Assembly (NCBI GenBank): GCA_035630195.1
Contig: DASQLD010000125.1
Location: 1-6,494, forward strand
Reading direction: 5' to 3'
DNA: 6,494 nucleotides
Source: DASQDN01 sp035630195
GTDB taxonomy: Bacteria > Acidobacteriota > Terriglobia > Bryobacterales > Bryobacteraceae
Shown here: piece by piece, positions 6,299 through 6,494 of the stretch
How positions within the stretch are numbered: the first letter of the stretch is position 1
Layout: each line of letters begins with the position of its first letter
The notes under the pieces: model-generated
What the model was told of the DNA's origin: nothing
Seen by the model: the letters and a program-made list of their open reading frames with translations, nothing else
Database searches by the model: none
Program-made: the position numbers and the translations under genes

Positions 6299-6494
6299 TG
6301 AATTCTGCCAACGATTCTCTAACGCGCCGCGAACGGCAAGTCATGAACATTGTCTATTCCCGCGGCCAGGCGACCGCCGTGGAGATTCACGAAGCGCTGC
6401 CCGACGCTCCCACGTTTTCCGCCACCCGGGCTATCATTCGGACCCTGGAAGAGAAAGGGCACATTCGCCACGAGGAGCAAGGCCTTCGCTACAT
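6298..6494 (+). CDS. BlaI/MecI/CopY-family transcriptional repressor, N-terminal part
   Basis: The first 65 codons of a gene that runs off the right edge encode a winged-helix DNA-binding domain. It begins LTRRERQVMNIVYSRGQATA (residues 8-27), continues with a recognition-helix region around TFSATRAIIRTLEEKGHI (39-56) and enters the wing at HEEQG (58-62). This is the standard BlaI/MecI/CopY pattern. Such proteins are usually 120-130 residues long, so about half is missing, including the C-terminal dimerisation part. They repress their own operon and are often followed by an M56-type membrane metalloprotease (BlaR1-like) that inactivates them in response to a signal. Whether one follows here cannot be seen. 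Many soil bacteria carry such regulators unrelated to beta-lactamase. The ATG is supported by the upstream promoter, though there is no Shine-Dalgarno. Confidence 0.9.
   Translation, partial: MNSANDSLTRRERQVMNIVYSRGQATAVEIHEALPDAPTFSATRAIIRTLEEKGHIRHEEQGLRY

Noticed and set aside
1..6494. CRISPR array, tRNA/rRNA, insertion sequence or toxin-antitoxin signals
   Set aside because: No regularly spaced repeats, terminal inverted repeats, transposase motifs or RNA-gene-like stretches were seen; nearly all DNA is explained by the listed genes.

Overview
The window looks like an ordinary stretch of a moderately GC-rich bacterial chromosome. Protein style and gene content fit Acidobacteriota or a related soil phylum: a BlaI/MecI-type repressor, a short hydrophobic membrane protein and a 'SRRDL' Tat-type leader. 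That placement is inferred from memory of such proteins, not from a search. There are no RNA genes, insertion sequences, CRISPR arrays or phage genes. Coding density is very high: only 49 bases (5213-5261) and 114 bases (6184-6297) lie outside genes.

Layout. At the left edge is the C-terminal end of a plus-strand DUF72 gene. Its stop codon overlaps the stop of a three-gene minus-strand cluster that fills most of the window. In transcription order the cluster is glutamate dehydrogenase (gdhA), DNA mismatch repair protein MutS (mutS) and anhydro-N-acetylmuramic acid kinase (anmK). The gdhA-mutS junction is TGATG and the mutS-anmK junction is ATGA, so the three are very likely one translationally coupled operon. 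It joins nitrogen metabolism, DNA repair and cell-wall recycling.

Divergent from gdhA, across a 49-base region with mirror-image -10-like elements, is a plus-strand gene for a 245-residue protein. It has a twin-arginine leader and spaced residues reminiscent of the M14 zinc carboxypeptidase/amidase fold. Its 3' end overlaps a small convergent minus-strand gene for a 69-residue hydrophobic membrane protein. A second divergent intergenic region follows, holding a perfect TTGACA -35 box, an extended -10 and a 10-bp direct repeat that reaches the next start codon. That gene, cut by the right edge, encodes a BlaI/MecI/CopY-family repressor.

No clearly new multi-gene system is visible. The items most worth a second look are the M14-like exported protein, the compact divergent promoter it shares with gdhA, the repeat-based candidate operator in front of the BlaI-type gene, and the unusual coupled operon.
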